A DNA stretch of 64,000 nt from Lantana camara. Its lineage: Eukaryota > Streptophyta > Magnoliopsida > Lamiales > Verbenaceae. The stretch covers positions 37,288,001 to 37,352,000 of the forward strand of contig CM074864.1 in NCBI GenBank assembly GCA_037501455.1. The letters are read 5' to 3'. Below, piece by piece: positions 1 through 10,386 of the stretch (position 1 is the stretch's first letter; every line of letters begins with the position of its first letter). The translations under genes and the position numbers were made by a program. Below the pieces are notes generated by a model. The model worked only from the letters and a program-made list of their open reading frames with translations. It did no database searches and had not been told where the DNA came from.

Positions 1-305
1 GGAAGCATAAGGTTGGAAATTTTTTAAGAGCAAAGAAAGAGTCTCAACCGTGTGCACATTGTGGAGGAACTAATCACGCCTACAGCATGTGTTGGGATCG
101 ATTGAAGAAGTGTTACGCATGCGTGTCAAAGGATCACATGGTTTCGGCGTGTGATCAATCAAGGAATCACAAACAATGGGAACAAAATCAAAGGCTTCAA
201 ATTGGACACCAACAAGAATTTGAGGATAGAGGTATTTGCATTCATGGCACGTGCATTCACGACATATTTAAATTATTGCTCTTACTACTTGTTTTGGTGT
301 TATAA
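1..305 (+). pseudogene. gag: gag remnant with two CCHC zinc knuckles
   Basis: The frame through position 87 encodes two consecutive CX2CX4HX4C zinc knuckles: the first spans 51-92 (CAHCGGTNHAYSMC), the second 111-152 (CYACVSKDHMVSAC). Such knuckles form the nucleocapsid part of retrotransposon Gag and bind the element's RNA during packaging. Downstream residues (GICIHGTCIHDIF) resemble the start of the protease region of the chromovirus at 29400-29430 (GTICIHDTNIHTLF), but the catalytic aspartate motif that should follow is absent and the frame becomes leucine-rich and stops at 305. The gene is open at the left edge. It is a relic; I infer no working protein. Confidence 0.7.
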
Positions 306-1802
306 ATGTTCCTTGTGGCATCTTATGTGTCAAGGTGACAAATATGTGTTGCATTCCATTTGCACTTTAACCTTGCATGCATATTTGGTGTTTAAATTTT
401 AGCATGGTACTCCCTTCATGTCACAAAGTGAGTCCAACGAGAGCTAAGAAGAATAGGTAGAAGATAAAGGGGATGGTTCGGGAATTTTCATGTAATGGTG
501 ATGGTTAGGAAATTGAAATACACTTGGAAGGATGGCTAGGATTGGAGAGAAGTTACACTACCGAGTTAAGAAGGCGATTTATTAGGAATTTCTCAAGCGG
601 TGTAACCTTACCAAGTTCAACTAGGATTAAAATAAAAGCTCTACTCGGAACATGGAAATAATGAAGATCAACCCAAAATTTAGGAACATGATGGCGACCT
701 CCATTTAACCATAACCTTGGAGAAGTGGAATTTAAGGAAACATTTGAAGGCTATTCGGGTATTCCAAGAATTCTAGGAATTCAAAGAGGAAAGGTGATGA
801 TCATGAAGATTGGTCTCATATTCAAAAAGAAAAGAGAATTACCATGGGGAAACATAATTTCACACTCCAAAAGAAACTTCGTGGGACAAGAATGATTACT
901 AGGAGCGAGGTTAATTTTGGGATTTCTACAAATATACACATACGGGCAAGGAACTTTGAGCTATGATAATGTCAATGCTTCACCAGGTTCATAGATTGAG
1001 TGAAGGATCTTACCAAATAACTGAAGTCCGAGGAATTCAACTTTGGGAAAAGCAAGAATTAGACCAAGAGAACACTCAAGAATAGAAAATGGGATTCGAG
1101 GAATTATCAAAAGCTAACCCAATAACCATAGGATGAGGTCCGGGATGATAAATGAAGCGGGAAGTGAACTACAAATCTTGGGGCATAAATGTGGACAAGG
1201 AACCTTGGCAACAATCCAATTTCTTTAAGAACAAGCTTCCCAATACATCGGTGAACGGTACATCAAACATACATGTCATGTGCATCATGCATATTTGAGG
1301 TTGTTTTGTAATCATTTTATTGCCTTCTTGTTGCTTTTGGTGAGTGGTTTTGAGAGTTCGAGAGTTGTTGTTTTCCCGGTAAGATGAGGGTCGAGGCTTA
1401 CAACGAGGTCAACAACCTTCTTTTGAAGATTTCAGTGGTGTCAAGAGGGTCCGGATGTTTAACACTTCGGACTTTAGATCGTGGATGAAGTAGATTCGGT
1501 TAGAGCTTGGTTGTACAGAGGCGTGAGTTCGATAATTGTGCCAATCGTGGAATACCGAGCCTTAGAGTTGACTCAATTGAACTCAAACGGTGAGAGTTGA
1601 ATCTACCTGAGACCCTCTTTATCGCGCGAGTCGAGCGAGCAATTCGTGACGGATCGATTTGAAGATTCAGACCCCTTGTGCTTGAAGACCTTTCTCGAGC
1701 TAACCCTCATCGGGATGTCATGAACCCCTAACTTGGGTGAATACAGAAAGTTGTTCGAGCTTGAAACTCGAGCAGATGAACCTGGGGACCAGTTTCTCTT
1801 AA
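306..1802 (+). other. Degenerate internal region of the Tekay-like element
   Basis: No reading frame of useful length. The sequence aligns by eye with the minus strand of the internal region 46407-49626, for example the stretch around 1250-1290 (GGTGAACGGTACAT) and the stretch before the polypurine tract. Around 1610-1670 one frame weakly recalls a chromodomain (ARVERAIRDGSI, then a stop). It is most simply a strongly decayed pol 3' region of a chromovirus that now moves, if at all, with help from relatives. That origin is inference. Confidence 0.55.
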
Positions 1803-1818
1803 GGGGGGAGGGGGAGAT
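1803..1818 (+). other. Polypurine tract before 3' LTR
   Basis: GGGGGGAGGGGGAGAT lies directly before the LTR start TGTGACGCC at 1819. Plus-strand DNA synthesis of an LTR retrotransposon is primed here. It fixes the element's orientation as plus. Confidence 0.85.
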
Positions 1819-4800
1819 TGTGACGCCCCACTTTTTAGCTTTCCAGGTATGGCGTCACGAGTGAGTTTAATTCCGTAATTTATGTGAATTATGTGATTCG
1901 TATGCTTATGTCAATGTGAATTTAATTTTATTACGTGTGCTTTAGAATTTAATTAAATTGTTCTTGGGATCAATCGCCCGATATTTGCCAATTAGGGGAC
2001 CTAATTTTAATTAGGGTGTTTTGGCCTTCCTGGCTATTTGAGCTCGGAAATTCGAATTCGAATTTCGATCCTACCATTAAATTCGTTTCGACGACTCAGA
2101 TTTATTGGAATTAACCTTTTATTTTTCTAAAGCGGTTTGATAGCCCTACCATTTTAAAATCCGATCCGAATGGACCGGATACCGTTTGACCCTACACGTT
2201 TAACTCAGCCCCAAAAAGGAGCCAAGTCTTCCTCCCTCTTCATTTTCACGTAACAAGAGGGGAGGAGAGAAGAGAAGGAAGAAGTCCCATTTGGCCTTTA
2301 AAGCCTTGGCTCAAGCTCGTGCCCCGTCCGACCACCCAATCGAAGAAGCAAGGTAATCAATGTGTTCTTCTCATTATGTGCTTCATTTCTACGTTTGTTT
2401 CGTGCCTTGATTCCTTGTCTAGATGCCTATTTGGGGGTGATGATGAATAGTGCCGGGTTCGGGATTTGGTATGCTCGGGCTTGTTTCGGGAGGCCTAACT
2501 TGTATTTATGTGATCTACGTGTTATGTTTGCTTTGTGGTATGAATTTCGGGGTGTTTCGTGGTTGTTTGGGGGTGTTTCGGCGCTTTTGTTACTGTTCCC
2601 GACGCCATGGTTTTGCTGTTGCGAGCTTGGTCGCACCCGCGACCAATTTATGTGTAAAAATGGTCGAGGCCGCGACCAGTTTTTAAGGGATTCTCGAGTT
2701 GTGGCTTCGTGGCCGCGACTGGTTTTCAGTGCAATTTTGTCGTGGCCGTTACCAACTCATACGTGCTCGGTTTTGACTGATTTTTGAACCGTTGGAAACC
2801 TCTTGAAGTCTAGAAAAACCTCCAATTGGAATAACCTCATTATCTTTTCCCGTTTGTAAGATATTATCAATTATTTTTTGTGTCACCACTTTATCGACAA
2901 TCCGCTTTTGCCCAACTTCGAGCCTACTCCATTTTCACCTCACTTTGAACCATGATCCGTGCCACATATCTTTGGAAAGACCTGTGTGTCTATTTTCATT
3001 TTCAAGAAACAAAACTTAATTCCCATTTCTCAAACTCAAGTTATGATCTTTTTCCCTCAGCTTGTCCGTTTTGGAAATCTGTCAGTTTTTTCCCCGTTTT
3101 CACTCGGAACCCTTTTTCATGTTCTTATTCCGTTTTTCTCGTACCTTTCCACCTCCAAAATTGATCCTAACTTGTTTTATCATGTTTATGATTATGTATT
3201 TGTTCTCATATGCATTATATGTTACTCAAGTAATGTGAATTGTTTGCATGAAACATATTTGCACTTTGTTACGTATCTTTACCTTGTATTATACCCTAAT
3301 TGTGCATATGAACGTGACATATGATTATAAATGATTATGATGGGATATTTAATGTCTTGAATTGCATGGATTTGGTTTGAAAATAAGATTTGCCTAAGTA
3401 TTTGCATTTCTTTAAGTGTCAATGCATAAGCCGAGCGTCTATGTGGTTCATTGTGAGTCTAAACCTTGTGTTTTGTCTTTAGTTTGTTCAGGTGCACCCG
3501 GGGTGGTGTTTCGCAGTCCGTTTTGATTTCGGAGTGAATCACGTGTTTGGTTCTTGGCTTCGTCGGTGTAAGGTGAGGTTAGGTTATAGTTAAACACAAT
3601 GAATGTGGCCGTTTTCAAAGTATGTGAACTATGACCTTGATTATACATAAATATGTGCGAGATATGAAATTTGTAAATGGTAATATGTTTCTATGTTTAA
3701 TGAGCAATGTAGAAGCTTACGTATGCTTGATTTAATTTGATTGGATTCATTATCATTGGTAATGCTAAACCACGCTTCAAACAGTGTACCTCGTATGAGC
3801 TGGGAGCTACGAGCAAAGGAATAGGCTAAGGATTTGACACGGAGAGGTATGTAAAGCGTGGTTGTGGCAAGGTAAAGAATGTATCTTACGTATGTTATGT
3901 TTCTAATTAGTAGCGGGTTAGGATATGATTGAATGAATGAGTGGGCCCCAGGAGGTGTGGGTAAGGGGGACCCGGGACGACCATAGGGGTCGCCGGTTAA
4001 CCCCTGTGCTCACTCTCCACATGATTGATAGGACTAACCCGAAACCCACCAGGAGGTTTGGTTGGGTGATGGGAACCTGCGGGTTTGAGTGTTCGCGCTC
4101 CCCTCGTCTGATTGGATGGTTTGGGTCGCGCAACCCTTCCATCACCGGAGAAGGAGGTATATGATTATTATGCATGAATGATTGATGTACGATTTATATG
4201 AGGAGCCCAGGATGGGAATTGTTACTCGTACCCGCCGAGTTTTGCATGTTTGCTTTGTCAAAGTTCGTGAAACGGGGATAGATTTTTAACTATGATAAAA
4301 TATGGATATTTTGAATATGAAAGATAAGAATTGATACGAATTGATATGAATCGTTATGATTTGATTTGACTTGATTCCGTATGATTTGGTATAATATGGG
4401 TCCTTAAAGCTTCAATTCGTTCGGTTTTGTTAAGAATCCCTATATGTATATATCACGGGCAAAATTTTGGCGTGTAAAAACTATCCCTGAGTTCACGACC
4501 TGTATGTGATTGGAATATGCTTTGCTCCTATATATATATATAGCGTGTGTGGGTATCCCCTCACTCAGTCGAGTTGTAGACTGACCCTCTCCCTCCCCAA
4601 CTTTTTAGTGTGCAGGTTTGGCGTTGAAGTTTCAAGCTAGGCGGAGTTGTGTTGAGTCTTTGAGTCGGTCAAGTTGAGTTAGAAGAGTCTCTGCATTCGC
4701 ATATGTATTTAAATTATATATGATTCGTTTTTGTAAGTTATGAATTTGAATCTTTATGCATTGGTTATTGAATTTCCCTTGCCAGGCTTTGTTATGAGTT

Positions 4801-4972
4801 AAAAAGAGGCCTGAGGAGCCAGGTCTGCTTGTGGTTCATGTGTTTAATTTCTGCAGGCCCGTGGCCAATGCATGTGTTTGGATTTTAGTTTCCGCTGCAC
4901 TCTGATTTATTGGTTGGTTATGTTTGCAGGGTCTAAGTTCCGCCTAGCTTAGGAGGTTGTTTTATTTGTCTC
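1819..4972 (+). repeat. 3' LTR, Tekay-like family, end truncated
   Basis: Starts TGTGACGCCCC right after the polypurine tract and runs about 3.15 kb. Its sections match the LTRs at 43191-46406 and 49627-52806 (for example 2210-2235 and 2780-2950 against the minus strand of 45990-46020 and 45080-45265). A possible 5' splice donor, CAAGGTAATC, lies at 2349. The expected final segment (homologous to 43191-43290) is missing: near 4972 it passes into Tat coding sequence. The 141-codon frame at 2362-2787 is only an open stretch of LTR. Confidence 0.8.
2629..2755. repeat. Cluster of short palindromes (GGTCG..CGACC type) in LTR
   Basis: Two near-perfect palindromes, GGTCGCACCCGCGACC (2629-2644) and TGGTCGAGGCCGCGACCA (2661-2678), are followed by two weaker relatives at about 2710-2722 and 2741-2755. 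The sequence after the cluster (ACCGTTGGAAACCTCTTG near 2790) aligns with the sequence beside the palindromes at 45263, but the arms differ completely. Confidence 0.75.
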
Positions 4973-5376
4973 CTCGCCAAATTTGCGTCTGCTCTGGAAG
5001 ACTCCTGCGAGCGTTCTGTCACATTTCTTAGAATGGAGGAGCCACTCATCCACGGGGCGGAACCCTCTGGTGGAGTGAACATGATTGATCCCTCCGAGCC
5101 ATGTTGGCTGGACGGCGTCATCAGAGTCCTAAGAGATGGAACCTGCCCGATCGACAAAGTGGAAGCACGAAAAATCAGAAGTAAAGCCCCTCGTTTCTCA
5201 CTTGACAACGAGGGCCGACTCTTCAAGCGGTCTTTTCAAGGGCCACCATTAAGGTGCTTGAGACCCTCGCAAGCCAAAGAAGTATTATAACATGTGCACA
5301 ATGGAAGCTGTGGGAATCATTCCGGCGGTCGAATTCTGGCCAAAAAGGTATTGAGGAGTGGGTTTTACTGGACCTC
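4973..5376 (+). pseudogene. pol: Tat pol remnant: RNase H end and integrase zinc-binding region
   Basis: The frame opens in the conserved end of RNase H (LAKFASALEDSCERSV) and continues through the linker (FLRMEEPLIHG) to the HHCC zinc-binding start of integrase (HVHNGSCGNHSGGRILA, LRSGFYWTS). It carries a TAA stop at about 5287 just before the histidines. At 5376 it is cut by the insertion at 5377-8499 and resumes at 8500-8510 in the matching frame (VLQDAINYSKRCPKCQ). Integrase would insert the cDNA into chromosomal DNA; this copy cannot be made whole because of the stop and the insertion. Confidence 0.8.
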
Positions 5377-8300
5377 TATAACAACCCTGATTTCGGGGCC
5401 AAGAAGAAATGGGTAAGTAAAGAGTGAGAAGAAAGCATTTATAGCCTCAAACCTTTGTGCATTGCATTTTATGTGAACTACGTGCTTTTATGCCTGGGTC
5501 ATTGAATATTATTTCATTATGAGACCTACACCACTATTCATCTACCAAGACTAAACCTTTACATATTCCTCATAAAATCATAGAAAACCTAAATCTTACA
5601 CTTGTTGGATTCATATCCAAACTTTCGTTATCCCGAAATACATCTTGAAATTTGTTGGCCAAAATTCCCATTAGGTCCCTAGATACTATTCATTCCTAAA
5701 TGTAGGAATTTGTAGACACTTTTACCTATCAAATATTAGGTTCAAATGAATCCTTGTAAAATTTTATGAATTATGATATCATTCCCGAACCCTAATTCTC
5801 GTTATAACTCCCATAGTAACCAAAACCGGCCAAAACCCTACTTTAACCCTATATTTTGAGATTTTCGAATTTCAACGTTTTACCTATTCAATATTATAGT
5901 CAAAATGTTTCTTGGATTATTTTATGAATTTTTATACTCATACCATAACTTGATTCCAATCGTAGCATATTTTATAAACATGTTTCCTTTTAAAAAATTA
6001 TCATTTTGTTATAAACGATTAGCTTTCATTTAATATCCAAAATTATACTTAAAACATTTCTTGAATTTTTCTTCAACTATGATAATTTTTCCCAACCTTT
6101 AAACTTATTATAGCTTCGTTTATATAATTTTATCATGATTTTCATCGTCTTTAACGTTTACAACTTTCAAACGAAAAACCTAAACGTTCCACATTTATAA
6201 TCATAAAGAAGCTTATTTTTCACTCATTCTTCCATTATTTTTACCATTTCAAGTTCTCGTCTCTCGACTCTTGAATAAATTTGATATTCTTTTATATTTA
6301 TTTTTATTCACTATGACATCATTTATGACATCACCTTTCTAAAAATAGAAAGTCTAAATATGTGAATTAAAGACTTTCACATTTCCTACAAAAATTCCAT
6401 ATACTTGTGTGAGTTAGAAATATTCCACATTTCTTACAAAAATTCCATACAAATGTGTGGGTTAGAGATCTTCCACATCTCTTATAAATTCTTAGAAATT
6501 TCTCTAAGGTCTCTAGTTCCTACCTATAAATACCCCTTAGAGATTCATTTTCAAGACATAAATCACTCTCTTCTATCCCCCTCAAAACTCACGAGCCACC
6601 CTCCCCAAATTCTCTCTCAAGGTTAGTTTTTGTGCTTTAATTTATGTTTTACTATGTAATTTAATTTATATTTTATATGCTTTATATTATGTTTAGAAAT
6701 TCATGATAGGAAATTATATTTTAGGAGTTTATATTTCATGAATTAAAGTTAGGAATTTAAATTATAAAAATGCATGTTTATTATAGAAATTTATGTGTTC
6801 ATATGCTCATGAATATGTTCTTGAATATTAGAATGAATGCATGCTTAGGAAATTTAATTAGAAATTATTTTTCATGAGAAATTTATATATTTTGCTACAT
6901 TATGTCTCAAATCTTATGTTATGAATAAGAATATGATCTAGATGTTAATATGTCCTATGAATATTCAAATAGACTTCTGAACATGTTCTTGATGTTCTTG
7001 AAGTATGTGTGTGTACCGTGTGCCTAGTGTGTGTAAGTGTGTGTTCAATTTTGTGTTTAAGAATGTTTAATCCCTTATGATTAAATAGTAACCGTTTTTC
7101 AATAATAACTTTGACTTTTAATTTCAAATGAAGACTTTGACTCATAAAATCTTGTAGAGATTTCAAATATTAATATAAAATAATATTTTGGATTTTTAGA
7201 AAGAACTTTTATTTGGAATTTTCAAAATACGGGGATTAAGTAACAATTTTCAAAATATAACTCTAGCTTATTGAATATTAAGACATTGTCCTAAGCCGGT
7301 AGTAGTACTTTCAGGCGAGGATATAATTGAACAGTGGAATCCCAAGGATTTTATCTAGACCGTCAAGACACTCGGTGAGAGTTAAAATGCTTTCCACTGG
7401 AATCATGCCTATACTTACGTATCTAAATAAAAACTATTTTCACCCTACATATATAATATCATATTATCATATCGCTTTTAAAGGGAAAATACTTTCATAC
7501 CAGAATCGACGTTTTACTAGGACGTTATATATTAAGTCCACTTTATCAAACATTGATTTGGGTTATGCAAGCAAAATATTGTTCTTGATTCATGTTATGT
7601 GCCCCGGCTGTATCCGTATCGAGCAATCAGCCGGAAGGTATCGGGCCGAGGATATTGTTGGTGATGCGGACTGCCACCAACTCTTGGTAGTGGTTTAGTT
7701 GGAGGTTAGTTATTCCATGCCAAGGGATAAGGGAACACTACTTCCCGATTATTGTTTACCGTCTCTAGGGTTTGCTCCCCTATTGACACCAAGGAGTAGC
7801 GGAGGTATTATCATATTGGTTTTATTAAATTATCGGTACCATGTACAGTGCCGCTACTGTTTTACCAAATATTTAAGGAGTTACGGATGGAGAAGCCTCG
7901 CTTGCTGGCAATAAAACTCTTTTATTGACCGGTTCATAGTTCTACAAATATTCCAAATTTCCCCTATCCCTGTTTTTAAACCTATTATGAACCAGATTAT
8001 GATTGCTTTTCCTATTGCTATTATTTTAGATCAAGACCTTCTTGATCCTATATACATTTATATATACTTATACGTATATCTATAAAATATTATCCTCCTT
8101 CGCTTAGTTACTTTGACTAACCTCTCGCCTGGTTTCAAATGCATGATTTCAGGAATCCACAGAACGATGCCTTAGGGGTATCTTGAAGCTTTAAGGTGTC
8201 ATATCTTAGCAAATCAGGATTATATTAAGAGTGCATGTAAATCTTTCAATAAGTACTCTCGTGTTGGCTCTAGACTTATCACTATAAATATCTTACTTCT

Positions 8301-8499
8301 TAACCTAGTAATATAAATTTCGGTTGACTTGAGATATCAAATTCTTCTGTTTTAAATTGTCTATCTTCTGCTGCACTTTAAATTCCATGTTTTGGTATTG
8401 CATAGTCTTGTCCGTTCGCCGAAGTACTTCTCGAGTGCTAGGACTCACATCCACTCGGGAAGTGCTATGGTGCGGGGTTGTAGTGTTAGGGGCACTACA
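5377..8499 (+). repeat. Solo LTR inserted in Tat integrase
   Basis: A 3.1-kb LTR without internal sequence. It starts TATAACAACCC (a decayed TGTAACA start) and ends GGGGCACTACA. The flanks are ACCTC on the left and CCCTC on the right, an imperfect 5-bp target duplication; removing the insert plus one copy restores the integrase frame. The same family recurs at 42094-43190 + 52812-54706, with long alignable stretches (5870-6130 against 42330-42600; 8100-8190 against 54420-54520). A TATA box (CTATAAATACCCC, about 6525-6537) is followed about 95 bases later by CAAGGTTAG. The frames at 7327-7914 and 8305-8598 have no recognisable product. Confidence 0.8.
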
Positions 8500-9461
8500 C
8501 CCTCGGTGTTGCAAGATGCCATCAATTACTCTAAGAGATGTCCTAAATGTCAATTTCATTCCAACAGTCCTCAACTGCCAGCCGCTCAAATTATCCATAT
8601 GGATGTTTCATGGCCCTTTGACCAGTGGGGCATCGATATAATGGGACCTCTACCAATGGCGGTCGGACAAAAGAAATTCGTGATCCTCGCTGTGGATTAC
8701 TTCACCAAGTGGGCCGAAGCTGAAGCAGTCGCAAAAATAACGTTCAAAGTTGTGAGAGACTTCATTTGGAAGAAAATCATTTGCAGATATGGTATCCCGA
8801 GGGTACTCATCTCTGATAACGGCTCTCAGTTAATCACCGCTGACACACGAGATTGGTTCTACGAACTAGGGATTGAGCAATGCTTCACTTCCGTGGGCCG
8901 CCCTCAGGCCAACGGTCAAGCTGAAGTAACCAACAGAACCATACTCCGGCATTTGAAAACGATGCTCGAGAGTAAAAAGGGCGAATGGGCAGAAGAGCTC
9001 CAAGGAGCCCTCTGGGCGTACCTACTACCCCACGAGCAGCAATAGGAGAGACTCCTTATTCCATCGTTTATGGCTCCGAGGCTATGATACATGCGGAAAT
9101 TGCTCAAGAGTCCGCACGCATTGCTTATTTCGAGCCTTCAGCCAACGAGGGTAATAGGACGTTCGAATTGGATCTACTAGATGAGAGAAGAAACACTGCT
9201 TGGGCTCGGATCCACAAGTACAAATCGACTGTGGCCCATCAGTACAACAAGCGCGTCAAAGAAAGGACCTTCCAGCTAGGGGACTTGGTCCTAAAAAAAG
9301 TTGAAGTTTTCAAGCATGTGGGTAAGTTAGACCCCAATTGGGAAGGCCCCTTCAAAGTCATTCACGTACGAGCGAAGAATACCTACTTGCTAGAGACTTT
9401 GCAAGGCGAGCATCTCCCTCGACTATGGAATGCATGTAACCTTAGACGGTTCTATGTGTAG
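8500..9461 (+). pseudogene. pol: Tat integrase, core and C-terminal part
   Basis: Continues the integrase from 5376. The second half of the zinc-binding motif (CPKCQ) is followed by the DDE core: first Asp in GIDIMGPLP with AVDYFTKWAEAEAV, second Asp in LISDNGSQL, Glu in GQAEVTNRTIL, all present. Near 9022-9030 a one-base loss shifts the frame (WAY then a false LLPHEQQ stop); the correct reading continues in the frame of ETPYSIVYGSEAMIHAEI and ends in the small C-terminal domain (GDLVLKKVE, GKLDPNWEGPFKV) with a stop at 9459. So the catalytic residues survive, but the gene is broken by a frameshift and the 5377-8499 insertion. The lineage call rests on motif wording. Confidence 0.88.
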
Positions 9462-10386
9462 TTACCATATTTGTAATTGGCCGCTCAAGGCACTTTGTAT
9501 CTTCTTTTGACAAAATGCAAACATATCAGTAGGTATTTTCCAATTATTATTTGTCATTTACTTGCTTTGCTTTAGTTAATGTTTTTACATTATCAATTTC
9601 AATCAACGCCCACTCCGTGTCGAGCGCGCCCCACGTCGAACTGTGTGATGACCACATGGGCCAGACACTTCAAACGAGTGGACCCCCTCTCAATCAACGT
9701 TGTTGGCATGTCGAGGACCCTCCACACTGAACAACTTGACGTTCGTAAGCGCATAAATCCTCGAAATGAGCGAGTCGGAAGCGGGGGTCGCTGTATGCTT
9801 AGTTACACCAACTGGATGCTAATCGCACCAGTTCGCGCTTGTAAACCCCCAAAGACCCTCATCTTCTATGGAATGCGTACGCTTGTAGATAGCAAACACT
9901 GGGGCTAATCCTCTCATGGATGCCTAGGTACGAATTTCACACTACGGCTACACTCACCATTATCCAACACTTAGCAAATCCTACTGTTGATTTCTAAGTT
10001 CATCTTAAGTTACTGGAACACTCGAGACAGAAATACACATCACACATTTGAGAAGGCCAATACTTAGCAAAATCCTTATTGGGTTTCTAAGTTCAATTTT
10101 GAGCCTTATTGGTTGGATATGGCCAGGGTACCCTCGTATAGAACACCCTCGCTCCCATACATTCACAATACAAACATTCAAGCAACAAAAGAAAGGAACT
10201 AACAGACAACGTTTGAAGTTCAACACTGAAGATAATCAAACTTCATTCCCATGAAAAAGAGGATTACATTGTCGAAGGCAGAAAACAGGCTGAAGTCCGC
10301 TACCAAAAATACGGAAATCAGATACAAAAAGTTCAAGCGTTCATAGCTGAAATGGAAATAAGCAAACAGAATTTCGAAAGTTGATT
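9462..10386 (+). other. Tat spacer between pol and the antisense gene
   Basis: About 0.9 kb without a convincing gene. Short frames (9579-9908, 10005-10254) show no domain. The word GCTCG/CGAGC is frequent here as in the neighbouring antisense gene. It probably holds the 3' untranslated part of the antisense transcript. Confidence 0.5.

Larger units (their letters stand above)
1..4972 (+). mobile_element. Truncated Tekay-like Ty3/gypsy element, 3' part (non-autonomous type)
   Basis: This is the tail of an LTR retrotransposon on the plus strand: a gag zinc-knuckle remnant, about 1.5 kb of degenerate internal sequence, a polypurine tract and a long LTR beginning TGTGACGCCCC. Its internal 3' end and LTR match, by eye, the minus-strand element at 43191-52806 and the LTR at 60889, so all three are one family. 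The last 30 internal bases also resemble the end of the Tekay chromovirus at 26007-26050 (CTGGGGACCAG near the polypurine tract). The 5' part lies outside the window. The LTR breaks off near 4972, where Tat sequence begins, so the usual ...TGTTACA end is missing. No pol gene is visible between the zinc knuckles and the polypurine tract. Confidence 0.8.

Noticed and set aside
2362..2787. 141-codon frame as a possible gene
   Set aside because: It lies inside an LTR, overlaps the palindrome cluster, has no domain and is not open in the related LTRs.
7327..7914. Two adjacent frames (123 and 71 codons) in the solo LTR
   Set aside because: Only part is alignable in the family member at 53700-54200, where the frame is not kept; no domain.
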